DNA of 64,000 nt from an uncultured Lachnospiraceae bacterium (GCA_910584785.1 CAJUDX010000002.1:29677-93676), one strand, 5' to 3'. Shown: positions 16,015-26,571, counted from the stretch's first letter. The notes: generated by a model from the sequence alone, not told the origin. Made by a program: numbers and translations.

Positions 16015-18305
16015 ATGAAGCAGCGAAATACATGGAAAATGCGTCTTTCTGTTTTGCTTATGGTAGTGATGATGTTGAATATGACCATCACTGCGTTTGC
16101 AGAGTGGAGATTTGAGGACGACGGATGGCGCTATTACAAACAGGATGGCACCATGGTTAAAGACAGGGAAAGAAAAATCCATGACAAATGGTATTCCTTT
16201 GATGAAGATGGCTTTATGCGGACAGGCTGGCTTGAGCATCTAGGGGGGGTAAATCGTTTTATACCGTACCGCCTACAAATAATATAGCTGAAAATCAGTG
16301 GGTGCTGATTGACGGCGATTGGTATTATTTTAAAGGAATTACGGAAACTGCAGACGGCATAGATGGCGGAGCAGTTAAGTCAGAAAATGGTATGCCAAAA
16401 TGGAAGGAAATTCGAGGAAAGTTTTATTGCTTTGATGAAGAAGGAAAGATGTTCAGCAAGCAGTTTTTGGACATCGACGGAGGAAGGCATTATGCTTTTG
16501 AGGATGGTTCATTGGCGTCCCAAACATGGCTTCTTTTGGGAGAAGCTGAGGATGGAAGTGTTGTAGAATGTTCGCATAAGGATAGTTGCAAGTGTTCCTG
16601 GTATCATTTTAAAGAGCTTAAGGTTACCGAAGATAATAGGCTTGATGGCGGAGTTCATAAGTCTAAGAATGATGGTGAAATCAGAGAGCAGATGATACAG
16701 GGAAAAACCTACGCTTTCGATTCTGATGGAAGAATGCTGTCCCGCGAATGGAATACAGAAACAAATCATTATTTTCAGCGTAATGGTGATCAGGCAATCA
16801 ACAAATATCTCTTGATTGATGGTACGTGGTATAACTTTGACGGCAAAGGAAATGGCAAGGAATATGCAGCATCTTCTTCGGATGCAGCACCATGTCCGAC
16901 AGTTTCGTCGATAGCTCCTGTTGAGAAAAATGTAAATGCAGTGATAGGAGAAGAGAAAGTAGAAATAGGCTTTAAGGTAGAATTGGCAAGCAGTGCCAAT
17001 GCTGAAAAGAAAGAATTAACCAAAGATCATGATTTCTGGATCGTATGTACAAACGGAAAAACATCCGAGGCAAAGGTTGCGGATGGAAATACTTATAAGA
17101 TGCTCTACGAAGCAGGAAAGAAAGCAGATACCGAGCAGGTATACCTGTGGATAGATGGTGTAAAGTCAGAGCCGGTAAATATCAATGTAACATTAGCAAA
17201 AACGGAAGATGGAAATGACGAAGTTAAACCAAGCGAAGTAGGAACCGTTGTTGACAATATTCTTGCTGGTTTTGGTTCTGATACGGCAGAAAATGCAGAT
17301 GCGCAGGGCGCAGCCGCCAGCTTAAAAACAGCGTACAGCAATGATGATGTCAAGAATGCAATGCAGACGAAATTATTGGATGAGGCGATGAAAGCTGAGA
17401 ATAATAATTCCCTGCAGGCCTTAGAAAATAAGTTCATGGAAGATAAGAAGATTACTGCAGCAAAGCCTGATGTTTCCAGTGCTGTTGAGGGAATCGTTGG
17501 AAGCAGTGATGAAGTATCGATTGTCGGGGCAGGATTAAATGCGTCCGAGGGTCAGACGGTACAGCTTCAGGTCAGCGCTCCTAAAGAGGAGCCTGTTGTA
17601 GAAGGAACTTATCGGAATACGATTGCCTTAGACTTCACCTTAACCGTTTTCAATACGGCGGACAGTGGATATGACAGCGAAAACATGAGCGTATTAGAGA
17701 TACCTGTAGTTGTTTCGCTTAAAGTTCCAAGTGGATTTACTAAGTCAGATAAGATATTTAACCTCCATGACGGCGAACAGCTGGAAGTTAAGTTTAATAT
17801 TAAAGACGGTAAAGTCTATTTTGTAACCGACCGCTTTAGTACCTACGTATTTGCAATTACGGATAAGCCTGCAACCGACTCTCCTTTTGGCGGCAATGGC
17901 GGAAAGAATAACGTAAATTCTGAAATTGAGTCCGCGATGAAGGCAGGTTCACAGTCCGGCAACTGGATTCAGGATACCAAGGGCTGGTGGTTTAGCCTGA
18001 AAGATGGAACTTATCCTGTAAATACCTGGATGTATCTTGACTACAACCGTGTTTATAAATGGTATCATTTTGATATGAGCGGTTACATAAGAACCGGCTG
18101 GTTTACCGATAATGACGGTCATATCTATTACCTGAATCCGATATCTGACGGAACCAAGGGCGCTATGCTGACGGGTTGGCAGTATATTGATGGATATTGG
18201 TACTACTTTAATCCGGTATCCGACGGAACGCAGGGGGCTTTACTTGTAAACACAACTACACCTGACGGTTATGTAGTCAATGAAAAAGGGCAGTGGGTTC
18301 AGTAA
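16015..18305 (+). pseudogene. Secreted cell-wall-binding-repeat protein, frameshifted at a G7 run
   Basis: Surface protein in two frames. The first part (16015 to about 16249) has a signal peptide ending in AFA and aromatic cell-wall-binding repeats such as GWRYYKQDG and KWYSFDEDGFMRTGW. At the run of seven G (16243-16249) the frame goes out and hits TAG at 16286-16288. The next frame carries on from the run to 18305 with a matching continuation (GKSFYTVPP, then WVLIDGDWYYFKG). One extra G would restore a single protein of about 760 residues. The middle has beta-rich domains, and the end has three more aromatic repeats finishing in EKGQWVQ. Such repeats bind choline or other wall polymers. 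It could be phase-variable, a decayed gene or a sequencing error. Confidence 0.8.
16243..16249 (+). repeat. Poly-G tract (7 G) at the frame break
   Basis: Seven consecutive G sit exactly where the two halves of the wall-binding protein must be joined. Slipped-strand gain of one G gives the continuous frame. Confidence 0.75.
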
Positions 18306-18460
18306 GCAAAAAAGAGAAAATCAACTTGAAACCGTAAATGAATGTAAACAAGGATTCATGAAGAATGCCATGCGGTTAAAAAGTAAATGATAGATTAAAC
18401 AAATACAACGAGACTCCGATAGACAAAGCTTAGACAAATAAAAAACCTAAATAAAAAGTC

Positions 18461-18508
18461 AGGAAGACAGATATCACCAGCAGGTGTTATTTGTCTTTCT
18501 GTTTTTTG
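18461..18508 (+). terminator. Rho-independent terminator after the wall-binding gene
   Basis: A long stem: GGAAGACAGATATCACC (18462-18478) pairs with most of GGTGTTATTTGTCTTTC (18483-18499), followed by TGTTTTTTG. The 286-base gap 18306-18591 otherwise holds only AT-rich sequence leading to the next gene. Confidence 0.8.
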
Positions 18509-18591
18509 TCTGTTAATGTTTTCTCTGCTCCTCTTTTGTTTATTCATCTTTTTCCTGTTAACTTAGTTCAAAAGGTAAAAAAGGAGACACA

Positions 18592-20232
18592 ATGATGAAA
18601 AAAATGTTATTATGGATGACGATAACCCTGCTTATGCTGTCCGGTACAGCCTGTGCTCAAACTACGGACCTTCCTTCTGTGTCCCCTGTATCTTCGCCCC
18701 CCGATTCTTCCCCGCAGCCATCTTTACAATCTGAGGTAGTAATCGTCATGCCTCCAACGGCAGAGCCCGAAGCGGGTTTTGACCCTGCTTACGGCTGGGG
18801 TGCCGGTGAGCATGTTCATGAACCGCTTATCCAGAGCACGCTAACCGTCACAAATCCTGATCTTTCAATAGGTTACGACCTGGCTACCAAGATAGAAGTA
18901 TCTTCCGATGCCCTGACCTGGACTGTGGAAATTCGAGAGAATATTTATTTTAGTGATGGTGTGAAGCTGACGGCAGAAGATGTAGCTTTCACCTACAACA
19001 CCCTGCGGGACACCAGTTCGGTTAATGATTTTACTATGCTGGAAAAAGCAGAAGCCATTGATGAAAAAACCATTATTTTTTCCATGAAACGTCCCTATTC
19101 TATCTGGCCCTATACTATGGCTATTGTGGGAATAATTCCTCAGCACGCCTATAGCCCGGATTACGGTGCAAACCCTGTCGGATCAGGAAGGTATATGCTT
19201 AAACAATGGGATCGCGGTCAGCAGGTTATTTTGGAAGCTAATCCCAGATACTATGGTGATCCACCAGCGATGAAACGGATTACACTTTTGTTTATGGAGG
19301 AGGATGCGGCCTATCTTGCCGCCCAATCCGGTCAGGTGGATTTAGCCTATACCTCCGCTTCTTATGTAGATACCTCGCAAGCGAACCAAATTCCCGGCTA
19401 CCGCCTGCTTTCCTTTGAAACAGTAGATAATCGGGGATTTAACCTTCCGGCAATTCCTCCTGTTTCCCAGTCTTTGGTGGGGAACGTTTTCACAGCGGAT
19501 CTTCTGGTCCGCCGTGCGATTAATCTGGCGATTGACCGGGAGCGGTTGATTACTGAGGTGTTAAATGGCTATGGAAGTCCTGCTTACAGCGTATGTGATA
19601 AAATGCCCTGGTATCAAAATGCTGCGGAAGTTTCTTTTCAGCCCGAAGAAGCAGAGCGTATTCTCGATCAGGCTGGCTGGACGATGGGGGCTGACGGTAT
19701 CCGTCAGAAGGATGGGACGTCTGCTGCTTTTACGCTTTATTACCCTTCTGGAGATTCGGTGCGCCAGGCCCTTGCCTTTCATGTGGCAGAACAGCTTCAA
19801 GCCATAGGAATTGCTGTGGAGCCGCAGGGTACAGGCTGGGACACGGCTTATGATCAGGCACAGGCACAGCCACTGATGTGGGGCTGGGGAGCGCACACAC
19901 CGATGGAACTTTACCATATTTATCATACAAAAGGGGAAACAGGCCTGGCAGCCTATTCACCCTATGCCAATGCCAAGGTGGACGAATACATGGATAAGGC
20001 CCTGGCAAGCCGTGATATGGAAGAAGCAAACGAGCTGTGGAAAAAAGCGCAATGGGACGGGGAAAACGGCATTGTACAGGATGGCGATATTCCCTGGATT
20101 TGGCTGGTTAATATTGATCACCTGTATTGGGCCAGGGAGGATTTGCAGGTGGCAGAACAAAAAATTCATCCCCATGGACATGGGTGGTCAATTGTAAATA
20201 ATGTGGATAAGTGGAGCTGGAAATCAAAATGA
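18592..20232 (+). CDS. ABC transporter substrate-binding lipoprotein, peptide/nickel family
   Basis: Extracellular binding protein of solute-binding family 5, 546 residues. The signal peptide ends in a lipobox (SGTAC, Cys near residue 21), followed by a Ser/Pro-rich tether. The mature domain has the family features YFSDGVKLTAEDVAFTYNTL, NPVGSGRYMLKQWDRGQ and RRAINLAIDRERL. GGAG precedes the ATG. The first of five genes, it is followed by two permeases and two ATPases. Family 5 proteins bind oligopeptides, nickel-chelates or sugars; the ligand here is not determinable. Confidence 0.88.
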   Translation: MMKKMLLWMTITLLMLSGTACAQTTDLPSVSPVSSPPDSSPQPSLQSEVVIVMPPTAEPEAGFDPAYGWGAGEHVHEPLIQSTLTVTNPDLSIGYDLATKIEVSSDALTWTVEIRENIYFSDGVKLTAEDVAFTYNTLRDTSSVNDFTMLEKAEAIDEKTIIFSMKRPYSIWPYTMAIVGIIPQHAYSPDYGANPVGSGRYMLKQWDRGQQVILEANPRYYGDPPAMKRITLLFMEEDAAYLAAQSGQVDLAYTSASYVDTSQANQIPGYRLLSFETVDNRGFNLPAIPPVSQSLVGNVFTADLLVRRAINLAIDRERLITEVLNGYGSPAYSVCDKMPWYQNAAEVSFQPEEAERILDQAGWTMGADGIRQKDGTSAAFTLYYPSGDSVRQALAFHVAEQLQAIGIAVEPQGTGWDTAYDQAQAQPLMWGWGAHTPMELYHIYHTKGETGLAAYSPYANAKVDEYMDKALASRDMEEANELWKKAQWDGENGIVQDGDIPWIWLVNIDHLYWAREDLQVAEQKIHPHGHGWSIVNNVDKWSWKSK

Positions 20233-21248
20233 TGGGGATAAGTAGCCAATATCAAAACAAACGATGGATAATTAAGATAGGAAAATCACTGCTGCGCATG
20301 GTGGTTCTGCTTGGGTTAGTCAGCCTTGGAGCTTTTTTGCTGGTTTCTGCCTCGCCCATGGACCCATTGCAGACTAATATCGGGCAGGCGGCGCTGGGAA
20401 GCATGAGCCAGGAACAGATTGAGCGCTTAAACGAATACTGGGGTGTGGGTGTGCCGCCGCTTAAGCGTTTTATTTTTTGGGGGAAGGACTTGATCCGGGG
20501 CGATATGGGAATTTCCCTTCTCTACCGTCAGCCGGTTTCTCAGGTTATCCGGGTAAAACTGGGCAATTCGCTGTGGATGCTGGGAATGAGCTGGGTGATT
20601 TCCGGGGTTTTAGGCTTTTTATTAGGGATTGCCGCAGGAATAAAAAAGGGAAGTGTTTGGGATCGCATAATCTCCGCCTGGATTTTAGTTACAGCAAGTA
20701 TGCCTGCGTTTTGGCTGGCGCTGGTACTGTTGATGATATTTTCTGTGTGGCTGAAGCTGCTGCCGATGGGACTAAGTGTACCAGCGGGAGTGGAGGCGTC
20801 AGATGTAACCTTAAAGGGCCGGATGTTGCATGCCGTTCTCCCGGCGGCAACCCTTTCTCTTACGGGTTGTTCCACAATTGCCATGCATACCCGCGAAAAG
20901 ATGACAGAAGTGATGGAAAGTGATTATGTCCTTTTTGCAAGGGCAAGGGGGGAGACAACCGGCAGGATAGTAAGGCGTCACGGTATCCGCAATATTCTTC
21001 TGCCTGCCGTTACTCTTCAGTTTGCCTCGGTCAGTGAGATTTTTGGCGGCTCGGTGCTGGTTGAGCAGGTGTTTTCTTATCCAGGGCTTGGTCAGGCGGC
21101 GGTAACGGCTGGTCTGGGGGGTGATGTGCCTTTGCTGATGGGAATTACGGTAATCACTGCGGCGATTGTGTGTGCGGGAAATCTGGCGGCAGATAGTTTA
21201 TATGTGCTGATTGATCCGAGAATCCGCAGAGGGAGGAGAGAAACATGA
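20229..21248 (+). CDS. ABC transporter permease (OppB/NikB-like)
   Basis: Inner-membrane permease of the peptide/nickel importer, about 339 residues with several hydrophobic segments (first at about residues 18-42). The ATG overlaps the stop of the binding-protein gene as ATGA. The EAA-like loop that docks the ATPase is seen in the segment DYVLFARARGETTGRIVRRH, with ILLPAVTLQFA after it. The longer GTG-started frame beginning at 20211 is less likely. Confidence 0.9.
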   Translation: MMGISSQYQNKRWIIKIGKSLLRMVVLLGLVSLGAFLLVSASPMDPLQTNIGQAALGSMSQEQIERLNEYWGVGVPPLKRFIFWGKDLIRGDMGISLLYRQPVSQVIRVKLGNSLWMLGMSWVISGVLGFLLGIAAGIKKGSVWDRIISAWILVTASMPAFWLALVLLMIFSVWLKLLPMGLSVPAGVEASDVTLKGRMLHAVLPAATLSLTGCSTIAMHTREKMTEVMESDYVLFARARGETTGRIVRRHGIRNILLPAVTLQFASVSEIFGGSVLVEQVFSYPGLGQAAVTAGLGGDVPLLMGITVITAAIVCAGNLAADSLYVLIDPRIRRGRRET

Positions 21249-22060
21249 GGTGGATAGATGAGAGAAAGAAAGCATTGATGTTTCAGTATCTTTTTCTGTT
21301 TAGCGCTGTACTGATCCTGGCAGCAATTGTTATAAGCGGAGAGGCTTTATGGGAGGATGCGCTGAAAACGGATTTTACCCGGAGGAACCGTTTGCCCTGT
21401 CCTGCCTATCCGTTTGGCACAGATTGGATGGGGAGGGATGTATTTCTTCGAACGATCTGTGGTCTTTCGCTGAGTATCCGAATCGGTTTTTTAACGGCAG
21501 CAATGAGTGCGGGGATTGCTTTTATAATGGGGATGCTGGCATCAATGGGAAAATGGGCAGATGGCATTGTTCGCATGGTAATTGACTGGATGATGGGCAT
21601 TCCTCATATGCTGTTGCTGGTTTTGATTTCCTTTGCCGCAGGAAAAGGGCTGTCAGGGGTGATTGCGGGTATTTCCCTGACGCACTGGACCTCTTTAGCC
21701 AGGCTGGTTCGCGGGGAGGCGCTTCAGCTAAAAGAGGCGCCTTATCTTAAGATTTCTAAACAGCTGGGTGTGAGAAGGCTTCGGGCAGCGATTCGCCATA
21801 TGACACCACATTTACTTCCTCAGGTTTTTGTTGGGGGAATTTTATTATTTCCCCATGCAATTCTGCATGAAGCCAGCATTACTTTTCTGGGATTTGGGCT
21901 TTCCCCTGAGCAGCCAGCGATAGGAATTATCTTATCGGAGAGTATGAAGTATCTGGCAATGGGAAAATGGTGGCTTTCCCTCTTTCCCGGTTTGCTGCTG
22001 GTGCTTGTGGTCATGCTGTTTTATCAGTTGGGAAAAAACCTGCAAATTTTATTCGGGTAA
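21245..22060 (+). CDS. ABC transporter permease (OppC/NikC-like)
   Basis: Second permease of the same importer, 271 residues. It has the N-terminal PFGTDWMGRDVFLRTICG signature of OppC-type subunits (near residue 57) and the EAA loop around APYLKISKQLGVRRLRAAIRH. The start overlaps the previous stop (ATGA). A 86-base gap separates it from the ATPase genes. Confidence 0.9.
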   Translation: MRWIDERKKALMFQYLFLFSAVLILAAIVISGEALWEDALKTDFTRRNRLPCPAYPFGTDWMGRDVFLRTICGLSLSIRIGFLTAAMSAGIAFIMGMLASMGKWADGIVRMVIDWMMGIPHMLLLVLISFAAGKGLSGVIAGISLTHWTSLARLVRGEALQLKEAPYLKISKQLGVRRLRAAIRHMTPHLLPQVFVGGILLFPHAILHEASITFLGFGLSPEQPAIGIILSESMKYLAMGKWWLSLFPGLLLVLVVMLFYQLGKNLQILFG

Positions 22061-22146
22061 GGTAAAGGATAACACAGGAACAGGCAAGAATTGATAAAAA
22101 ATGATAGAGGTAAGGCAGAAGTAAGTCAGAAGGGAGAATACAGGAA

Positions 22147-23118
22147 GTGAGAGAGAGGGATGCGGGAAAGGATATTTTATTGGTGAAGCATTTTTCAGTC
22201 TCCTTTACCCGGAGAAAGGGCTGGCGGGGAGTGACTATGCTTCCGGTTATCCAGGATTTAAGTCTGAAAGTTGGTGCAGGTGAATTGGTAGCCGTCGTGG
22301 GGGCCAGCGGTTCGGGAAAGAGTATTTTGGCACATGGGATAATGGGACTTCTTCCAAAAACGGCTGTCTGGCAGGGAGAACTTTTCTTTCGGGGACGAAA
22401 ATTGCAGGAAAAAACCTGGAGGGAGTTTCGGGGGTGCGGAATGGTTTTAGTTCCGCAGAGTGTATCCTATCTTGATCCTCTGATGCGTGTGGGGGAGCAG
22501 GTAAGGAATGGAAGGAAGGATAGGGAAAGCCGAATAAAGGGAAGAGAAATTTTGAAAAGTTATGGGTTGGGGGAAGAAACGGAGCGGCGCTATCCGTTTG
22601 AATTGTCCGGCGGAATGAGCAGGCGGATTTTAATTTCTGCCGCTGTGATGGAGGAGCCGGATTTGGTGATTGCCGACGAACCTACACCGGGACTGCATCT
22701 TAAGGCGGCAAAACGGGTCTTGTCCCATTTCCGTGAAATTGCGGATCGGGGTGCGGGTGTGCTTTTAATTACCCATGATTTACCTTTGGCCTTGGAGGTG
22801 GCAGACAGAATTGTGGTGTTCTATGCAGGGACAACGGTAGAGGAAGCGGCAGTTTTGGATTTTAAGGATGAGGATAGTCTGCGCCATCCCTATACAAAAG
22901 CGCTTTACCGGGCAATGCCGGAGCATGGGTTTAAGGGAACACCGGGAAGACAGCCCTTTGCGGCAGAGCTTCCTGAAGGCTGCGTTTATGGGCCTAGATG
23001 TCCATGGTTTTCTGAAAACTGTAAAAGGCCTGTTCCTTACCGAAGGCTAAATGGAGGAATGGTTCGGTGCTGGAGAGAGGATTTGGAAGAAACGGGGGAA
23101 GAAAAGAATGAAGCTTGA
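22147..23118 (+). CDS. ABC transporter ATPase (OppD/NikD-like)
   Basis: ATP-binding subunit, 323 residues, starting at GTG after a purine-rich stretch; an internal TTG or GTG start is possible. Walker A is GASGSGKS near residue 57, the signature is LSGGMSRR, and Walker B with the catalytic Glu is LVIADEPTPG. The C-terminal region carries the CVYGPRCPW cysteine segment typical of oligopeptide/nickel ATPases. The next gene overlaps its end by 11 bases. Confidence 0.9.
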   Translation: MRERDAGKDILLVKHFSVSFTRRKGWRGVTMLPVIQDLSLKVGAGELVAVVGASGSGKSILAHGIMGLLPKTAVWQGELFFRGRKLQEKTWREFRGCGMVLVPQSVSYLDPLMRVGEQVRNGRKDRESRIKGREILKSYGLGEETERRYPFELSGGMSRRILISAAVMEEPDLVIADEPTPGLHLKAAKRVLSHFREIADRGAGVLLITHDLPLALEVADRIVVFYAGTTVEEAAVLDFKDEDSLRHPYTKALYRAMPEHGFKGTPGRQPFAAELPEGCVYGPRCPWFSENCKRPVPYRRLNGGMVRCWREDLEETGEEKNEA

Positions 23119-23728
23119 GGGAAGAAATCTGACATTTCAGTATGATAAGGGGGATCGCCGGATTTTAAATCATATGCACATTACACTGGAAAGCGGGGAG
23201 AGGGTGGGCATGGCAGCGCCCAGCGGGTTTGGAAAGACAACCTGCTGTAAAATCTTAGCGGGATATGAACAGCCGGATGAGGGGGAAGTTCTGCTGGATG
23301 GGAAGCCTCTTTCTTCGTATCGGGGATATTGTCCGGTGCAGATGATCTGGCAGCACCCGGAGCAGGCTGTGAATCCTAAGAAACGGATGAAAGATGTTTT
23401 AAAAGAGGGAGATAAGGTGGAAACACGGATTATCCGGGAGCTGGGGATTGAAGAGGGGTGGATGATGCGCTTTCCGGGAGAACTATCAGGGGGAGAACTT
23501 CAGCGTTTTTGCATTGCCAGGGCGCTTGGCGAGAGGACAAGGCTGCTGCTGGCGGATGAGATTACAGCCATGCTGGATTTAATTACGCAGAGCCAGATTT
23601 GGAATTTTATACTAAGGGAGACAGCAAGCAGGGGGATAGGACTTTTGGTGGTCAGTCATAATGAAGAGCTTCTTCAAAAAACGGTGAGCCGTCGGATAGA
23701 ATGGGATAAGAACATAGAAGATGGATAG
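23108..23728 (+). CDS. ABC transporter ATPase (OppF/NikE-like)
   Basis: Second ATPase, about 206 residues and short compared with OppF proteins, closer to the compact NikE size. Walker A is APSGFGKTT, the signature is LSGGELQR and Walker B is LLLADEITAMLD. ATG 23108 has GGGGAAG upstream and matches the family N-terminus (MKLEGRNLTFQYDKG); the longer frame from 23051 overlaps the upstream gene without a ribosome site. No C-terminal oligopeptide-type cysteine tail is present. Confidence 0.88.
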   Translation: MKLEGRNLTFQYDKGDRRILNHMHITLESGERVGMAAPSGFGKTTCCKILAGYEQPDEGEVLLDGKPLSSYRGYCPVQMIWQHPEQAVNPKKRMKDVLKEGDKVETRIIRELGIEEGWMMRFPGELSGGELQRFCIARALGERTRLLLADEITAMLDLITQSQIWNFILRETASRGIGLLVVSHNEELLQKTVSRRIEWDKNIEDG

Positions 23729-23731
23729 AGA

Positions 23732-23766
23732 CAAAAAAGGGCGGTAAATCGAGCAGATATACCGCC
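23732..23766 (-). terminator. Terminator for the leftward membrane-protein gene
   Basis: Read leftward, GGCGGTA (23766-23760) pairs with TACCGCC (23746-23740), followed by a run of six T (23738-23733). It lies just past the stop of the minus-strand gene at 23795 and just past the rightward ATPase gene. Confidence 0.65.
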
Positions 23767-23794
23767 GATGCAGGAGGGCGGAATTGCCCCTCCA

Positions 23795-24202
23795 TTATGG
23801 TGCTGCAGATTCCGGGCTGAAGCCCTCGATTAGCTTAACGGCCCCGCAGATGCTTGGATAGTAGCTTTCGTAAGTTTCCTCATCTGCAACTTTAAATTTA
23901 TAGTATTTTCCCGTTTTTATTTCCTGATAGACCTTAGATTCTTCGAAGCGTTCATTAAGGGCAGCGTTGGTTATCTGGAAAGTTTTTTGTGTGCCATAGC
24001 GATCTTCTCCATGGATAAGGTAAATTTCCCTGCCGTTCATTTCTGAAATTTCTTTTTCGATAATTACCACCTCCACCATTTCTCGGTCATAATCGGTTCC
24101 CTGCCGTGGATGAAGGAAAAGAAAGAGAAGCACTGCAACTACGGCAATGCTTAAGAGTAAAAATTTCCACCGTTCTATTGGATCATCGTGTTGTCTGTTC
24201 AT
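23795..24202 (-). CDS. Membrane-anchored protein of unknown function
   Basis: A 135-residue protein with a short charged N-terminus, one hydrophobic segment (about residues 13-31, FLLLSIAVVAVLLFLFL) and an extracytoplasmic domain with alternating strands, resembling small anchored DUF1523-like proteins. I do not recognise a catalytic motif. AGGAAAGGA stands upstream of the ATG on the minus strand. It is a single gene between the ABC importer and the hybrid kinase, with its own terminator. Confidence 0.75.
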   Translation of the reverse strand: MNRQHDDPIERWKFLLLSIAVVAVLLFLFLHPRQGTDYDREMVEVVIIEKEISEMNGREIYLIHGEDRYGTQKTFQITNAALNERFEESKVYQEIKTGKYYKFKVADEETYESYYPSICGAVKLIEGFSPESAAP

Positions 24203-24291
24203 CGTTGTATCCTTTCCTTTTTTCTTTTCTCTATTATAGTTGGTTTCCCTTTGTTTAGCAAGATTTAAGCGAAAAATTTATCATTGGAGTA

Positions 24292-24320
24292 ATGACAAAA
24301 TCTCGCCGGCATGTTATGAT
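24292..24320 (+). promoter_or_regulatory. Probable promoter of the hybrid kinase
   Basis: ATGACA (24292-24297), a 17-base spacer, TATGAT (24315-24320), about 60 bases before the gene. Confidence 0.5.
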
Positions 24321-24381
24321 AAAGCATTAGATGAAGAAGAGAAGGAAATTTCTGCAAAGACAGGAAATGGGGGATTAGAGT

Positions 24382-26571
24382 TTGGACAATCAAATGAATA
24401 TGGAGTACAGCTTGATTGATTATTTGTTGTATATCATGGAACATCCTGAAGCTGGAGTTTTGATTAATCAGCAGGATAGGCAGATTGCTCTTCAGATAAA
24501 GAAAATTATGGATGAAATGCCGGGCGGGTTTTTTATTTATCGCGCAGACGGGGATGAGGAACTGATTTATGCGAATAAGGCAGTTCCCCGGCTATTTAAT
24601 TGCAGTACTCTGGAAGAATTTCGTGAATGGACAGGAAATTCGTTTAAGGGAATTGTCCACCCTGAGGATTTGGAAGAAGTGGAACAGAGCATTAAGGAAC
24701 AGATTGCCCAAAGCCACTACGATTTGGATTATGTGGAATACAGGATTATCCAAAAAGGAGGAGAAGTCCGCTGGGTTGACGATTATGGACACTTTGTCCA
24801 TAGTAAGTATGCTGGCGATGTTTTTTATGTATTTATCGGAGATGCTACCGATAAAAAGAATATGCTTTTTAAGGAAAAGGCAGATATTGTCAAGGAAAGC
24901 AGCCAGAAGGAGCAAAAGCTCAAGGAGCGTATTGAAGAGTATAATAAGGAGATTCAAAATGCCAATCAGAAACAGATCCAGCGAATGGAAATGATTGAAG
25001 GTTTGAGCATTGATTATGAATCTATCTTTTATGCGGATTTAGATGAAAATACGGTTTATCCCTACCGCTTAAGCCGCTGGTCAGACAACCGGTTTAATGA
25101 GGATGCTTCGTTCTGGGAGTATAATGGATTTGATGACAGTTATATTAATACCTGGGTGCATCCGCAGGATCGTGAGCTGGTAAGGCGTTCGACAAATGCA
25201 GATTATATTCGAAAACGGCTGGAAAAGGAAAAAAGCTTTTATGTGTATTTCCGCGTGGTTTCGGATAATGATTTAGAGCATTTACAACTGCGGATTGTGG
25301 ATGTGGGAAATGGCGATCATGTCCGTCAGGTAGTATTAGGCTACCGCAGTGTGGATGAAAAGATCCGCAGTGAAATGCGCCAGAAGAAAATCCTGGAGCT
25401 TGCATTAAATCAGGCTAAATCGGCGATTATGACAAAGGATGCTTTTCTTGCCAATATGTCTCATGATATTCGGACGCCGATGAATGCTATTATTGGTTTT
25501 ACTACCCTGGCTAAACGCTATATTGAGGATAGGGAAAGGCTGTCGGCGTATTTGGATCAGATTGAAAACTCCAGCAGTCAGCTTATGCGTTTGCTTCAAA
25601 ATGTACTTGAAATTTCACGTCTGGAAGCAGGGAAGGAAGCGATTGAAAGTGAAGCATGTAATCTTATCGAAATACTGGAACGGGTGGAGGAGGGTGTTCT
25701 TTCTCTGGCAGAAAATAAGAAGATTCAGCTGACATTTGATCATACAGGGATAATACACAGCGATATTTACAGCGATCGAAAAAAGATTGGACAAATTCTT
25801 CAGAGTATTGTTGCAAATGCAATTAAGTATACCGAACCATCCGGTAATGTCTGTCTGACAGCGAAAGAAGCGGCAGCGTCGGATAATTATGTAAAAGTCC
25901 GGTTTATGATTGAAGATAATGGGATTGGAATTTCCAAGGAATTTCTGGAGCGGATTTATGAGCCTTTTGAGCGTGAGCAGAATACGACATTAAGCGGAGT
26001 GCAGGGGTCCGGCCTGGGACTTACCATTACTAAAAATTTTGTCGATATGATGGGGGGAAAGATTTCCGTCCAGAGCCGCCTGGGTGAGGGAAGCTGCTTT
26101 ACCGTTACCTTAAGCTTTTCTTTGCAGCGGGAAAGAGAGCCTGCGAAAGAACCTGTAACGGAGGGTAAAGGATTTAGCTCCCACAAACGGGTACTGCTGG
26201 TTGAGGATAATGAATTAAATATGGAAATTGAATCTGAATTATTAAAGGATGCCGGTTTTCTTTTAGATCGGGCGATGAATGGAAGGATTGCCGTGGACAA
26301 GGTGAAAAATTCCTTGCCGGGATATTATGATTTAGTCCTTATGGATATTCAGATGCCTGTGATGAATGGCTACGAGGCCGCCAAGGCTATCCGTAAGCTG
26401 GAAAATCCTCAATTGGCAAAGATTCCGATAATCGCGCTTTCTGCCAATGTTTTTGAAGAAGATAAACGAAAATCTATGGAAAGCGGGATGAATCTACACA
26501 TGGCAAAACCCCTGGATCTTCCCGGACTATTAAAGGCAATTCAACGAATATTAAACGAAGAAGAACTATAG
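24382..26571 (+). CDS. Hybrid sensor histidine kinase/response regulator
   Basis: A 729-residue signalling protein without membrane segments. Order: PAS-like domain (about 50-155), short coiled coil (about 165-200), a second PAS/GGDEF-N-like sensor region (about 205-335), HisKA with the phospho-His in MSHDIRTPMNAI (near 359), HATPase_c with DNGIGISKEF and GSGLGLTITKNFV, then a receiver domain with LLVEDNELN, phospho-Asp in LVLMDIQMP and ALSANVF. The start is TTG at 24382, eight bases after GGGGGA; ATG 24394 is an alternative without a good site. No DNA-binding output and no partner regulator lie nearby. Confidence 0.88.
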   Translation: MDNQMNMEYSLIDYLLYIMEHPEAGVLINQQDRQIALQIKKIMDEMPGGFFIYRADGDEELIYANKAVPRLFNCSTLEEFREWTGNSFKGIVHPEDLEEVEQSIKEQIAQSHYDLDYVEYRIIQKGGEVRWVDDYGHFVHSKYAGDVFYVFIGDATDKKNMLFKEKADIVKESSQKEQKLKERIEEYNKEIQNANQKQIQRMEMIEGLSIDYESIFYADLDENTVYPYRLSRWSDNRFNEDASFWEYNGFDDSYINTWVHPQDRELVRRSTNADYIRKRLEKEKSFYVYFRVVSDNDLEHLQLRIVDVGNGDHVRQVVLGYRSVDEKIRSEMRQKKILELALNQAKSAIMTKDAFLANMSHDIRTPMNAIIGFTTLAKRYIEDRERLSAYLDQIENSSSQLMRLLQNVLEISRLEAGKEAIESEACNLIEILERVEEGVLSLAENKKIQLTFDHTGIIHSDIYSDRKKIGQILQSIVANAIKYTEPSGNVCLTAKEAAASDNYVKVRFMIEDNGIGISKEFLERIYEPFEREQNTTLSGVQGSGLGLTITKNFVDMMGGKISVQSRLGEGSCFTVTLSFSLQREREPAKEPVTEGKGFSSHKRVLLVEDNELNMEIESELLKDAGFLLDRAMNGRIAVDKVKNSLPGYYDLVLMDIQMPVMNGYEAAKAIRKLENPQLAKIPIIALSANVFEEDKRKSMESGMNLHMAKPLDLPGLLKAIQRILNEEEL

